Origin: Aquincola sp.
GTDB lineage: Bacteria; Pseudomonadota; Gammaproteobacteria; Burkholderiales; Burkholderiaceae_C
Assembly (NCBI GenBank): GCA_029884035.1
Contig: JAOUIM010000274.1
Coordinates: 1 to 5,489 of the forward strand
Length of the DNA: 5,489 bases
Reading direction: 5' to 3'
The notes under the pieces were generated by a model, which was given only the letters and a program-made list of their open reading frames with translations, ran no database searches and was not told where the DNA came from. The position numbers and the translations under genes were made by a program. Positions 4,385-5,489 of this stretch are shown here, in pieces (the stretch's first letter is position 1; the number at the start of each line of letters is the position of its first letter).

Positions 4385-5489
4385 ATGAAAGCCTCCCAGT
4401 TCTTCATTTCCACGCTCAAGGAAGCGCCTGCAGACGCGGAAGTCGTCAGCCACCAGTTGATGATGCGCGCAGGGTTCATCAAGCGCCTTGGCGCCGGCAT
4501 CTACAGCTACATGCCGATGGGGCTGCGCGTGATCCGCAAGGTCGAGGCGATCATCCGACAAGAGATGGATCGCGCAGGCGCCGTCGAATTGCTGATGCCT
4601 GTGGTGCAGCCTGCCGAACTCTGGATGGAGACAGGACGTTTCCAGGCTTACGGCCCTGAGCTGCTGCGCGTAAAGGACCGGCACGAGCGAGACTACGTGA
4701 TCCAGCCGACCAGCGAAGAAGTCATCACCGACATCGCGCGCCAGGAACTGCGCAGCTACAAGCAACTGCCACGCAACTTCTATCACATCCAGACCAAGTT
4801 CCGTGATGAGCGCAGGCCTCGCTTCGGCGTCATGCGCGGGCGCGAGTTCACGATGAAGGACGCGTACTCGTTCGACCGCGACAAGGCCGCCGCACTGAAG
4901 AGCTACCAGGCCATGTACGACGCGTACTGTCGCATCTTCGATCGCTTCGGCTTGCAGTACCGTGCCGTAGCGGCCGACACCGGCGCGATCGGTGGTGACG
5001 CATCGCACGAGTTCCAGGTCATTGCCGACACCGGTGAGGACGCGATCGCTTACTGCCCGACGAGTGACTATGCCGCCAATGTCGAGCTCGCGGAGGCGGT
5101 GTCCCTGCTCGCACAACGTGCCGCACCCAAGCAGTCGATGGCAAGGACGCCGACGCCCGGCAAGAGCACCTGCGAGGACGTCGCTGCGCTGCTCGACATT
5201 CCGCTGGCGACCACCGTGAAGTCGTTGGTGGTGGCCACCGACGACAGGAGCGATGCTGGCGACGTGCTCCAGACAACCGTCTGGCTGCTGCTCGTTCGTG
5301 GCGACCACAGCCTGAACGAGCTCAAGGCCAGCAAGGTGCCAGGCTTGACGACGGGCTTCCGGTTCGCAACTGCGTCCGAAATCGAGGATCACTTCGGGTG
5401 CAAGCCCGGCTACCTGGGGCCGATCGGCACACGCAAACCGGTAAGAGTGGTTGCGGACCGCACGGTCGCTCACATGGCCGACTTCGTCT
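4385..5489 (+). CDS. proS: Prolyl-tRNA synthetase, N-terminal part (runs off window)
   Basis: Class II synthetase that charges tRNA-Pro with proline. It is open from 4385 to the window edge (368 codons); bacterial ProRS is about 570-580 residues, so the end of the editing domain, motif 3 and the anticodon-binding domain are missing. Visible are KASQFFISTLKEAPADAEVVS (residues 2-22), the motif 1 region GAVELLMPVVQPAELW (65-80), PTSEE (108-112), motif 2 TKFRDERRPRFGVMRGREF (137-155), MKDAYSF (157-163), ADTGAIGGDASHEFQV (197-212), and the INS editing domain from about 224. That domain carries Lys279 in TVKSLV, matching the lysine of that number needed for Ala-tRNA-Pro editing in E. coli. The start at 4385 aligns with E. 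coli MRTSQYLLSTLKE. An in-frame ATG two codons earlier (4379) is possible, but the only weak SD-like bases (CGAG, 4371-4374) are better spaced for 4385. Confidence 0.96.
   Translation, partial: MKASQFFISTLKEAPADAEVVSHQLMMRAGFIKRLGAGIYSYMPMGLRVIRKVEAIIRQEMDRAGAVELLMPVVQPAELWMETGRFQAYGPELLRVKDRHERDYVIQPTSEEVITDIARQELRSYKQLPRNFYHIQTKFRDERRPRFGVMRGREFTMKDAYSFDRDKAAALKSYQAMYDAYCRIFDRFGLQYRAVAADTGAIGGDASHEFQVIADTGEDAIAYCPTSDYAANVELAEAVSLLAQRAAPKQSMARTPTPGKSTCEDVAALLDIPLATTVKSLVVATDDRSDAGDVLQTTVWLLLVRGDHSLNELKASKVPGLTTGFRFATASEIEDHFGCKPGYLGPIGTRKPVRVVADRTVAHMADFV

Noticed and set aside
4256..5473. A 405-codon open frame on the minus strand
   Set aside because: It is entirely antisense to proS, whose plus-strand translation matches the family along its whole length. 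Its own translation has no recognisable domain. Long antisense frames are expected opposite GC-rich genes.
1..5489. tRNA or rRNA genes, CRISPR arrays, insertion sequences, phage or toxin-antitoxin genes
   Set aside because: I looked on both strands and saw no cloverleaf, repeat-spacer array, transposase motifs or small gene pairs. The window is filled by conserved housekeeping genes of uniform composition.

Overview
The window looks like ordinary chromosome of a high-GC betaproteobacterium, most likely of the order Burkholderiales. This rests on protein wording: Burkholderiales-like IspB, ObgE, ProB, RppH and ProRS sequences, strong G/C preference at third codon positions, and the gene order ispB(-) / rplU-rpmA-obgE-proB(+) / rppH(-) / proS(+). 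The assignment comes from recalled family sequences, not from a search.

Layout, left to right. Positions 1-657 (minus) hold the first 219 codons of a long-chain polyprenyl diphosphate synthase (ispB); its 3' end lies off the window. A 141-bp divergent region follows. It carries a minus-strand TATAAT facing ispB and a plus-strand extended -10 (TGaTAGAAT) facing rplU. Next come rplU (L21, 799-1110) and rpmA (L27, 1139-1396), closed by a clear intrinsic terminator at 1419-1442. obgE (1471-2523) starts only 28 bp after the terminator T-run and has no visible Shine-Dalgarno sequence. It overlaps proB (2520-3644) by four bases (ATGA). rppH (3678-4253) is on the opposite strand, converging on proB with a 33-bp gap. 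A second divergent region of 131 bp contains a 15-bp dyad. It is followed by proS (4385 to the window end), a prolyl-tRNA synthetase cut inside its editing domain.

Functionally this is a growth and translation neighbourhood: two 50S proteins, a ribosome-assembly GTPase, the first enzyme of proline synthesis, an mRNA 5'-end pyrophosphohydrolase, the synthetase that charges tRNA-Pro, and the enzyme for the quinone side chain. There are no mobile elements, CRISPR arrays, tRNA/rRNA genes, frameshifts or broken genes, and no gene-free stretch longer than about 140 bp. I did not find a previously undescribed system. The points worth a second look are regulatory: the compact back-to-back promoters, a possible stem at the extreme 5' end of the rplU mRNA, the SD-less obgE start just after a terminator, and the dyad between rppH and proS.
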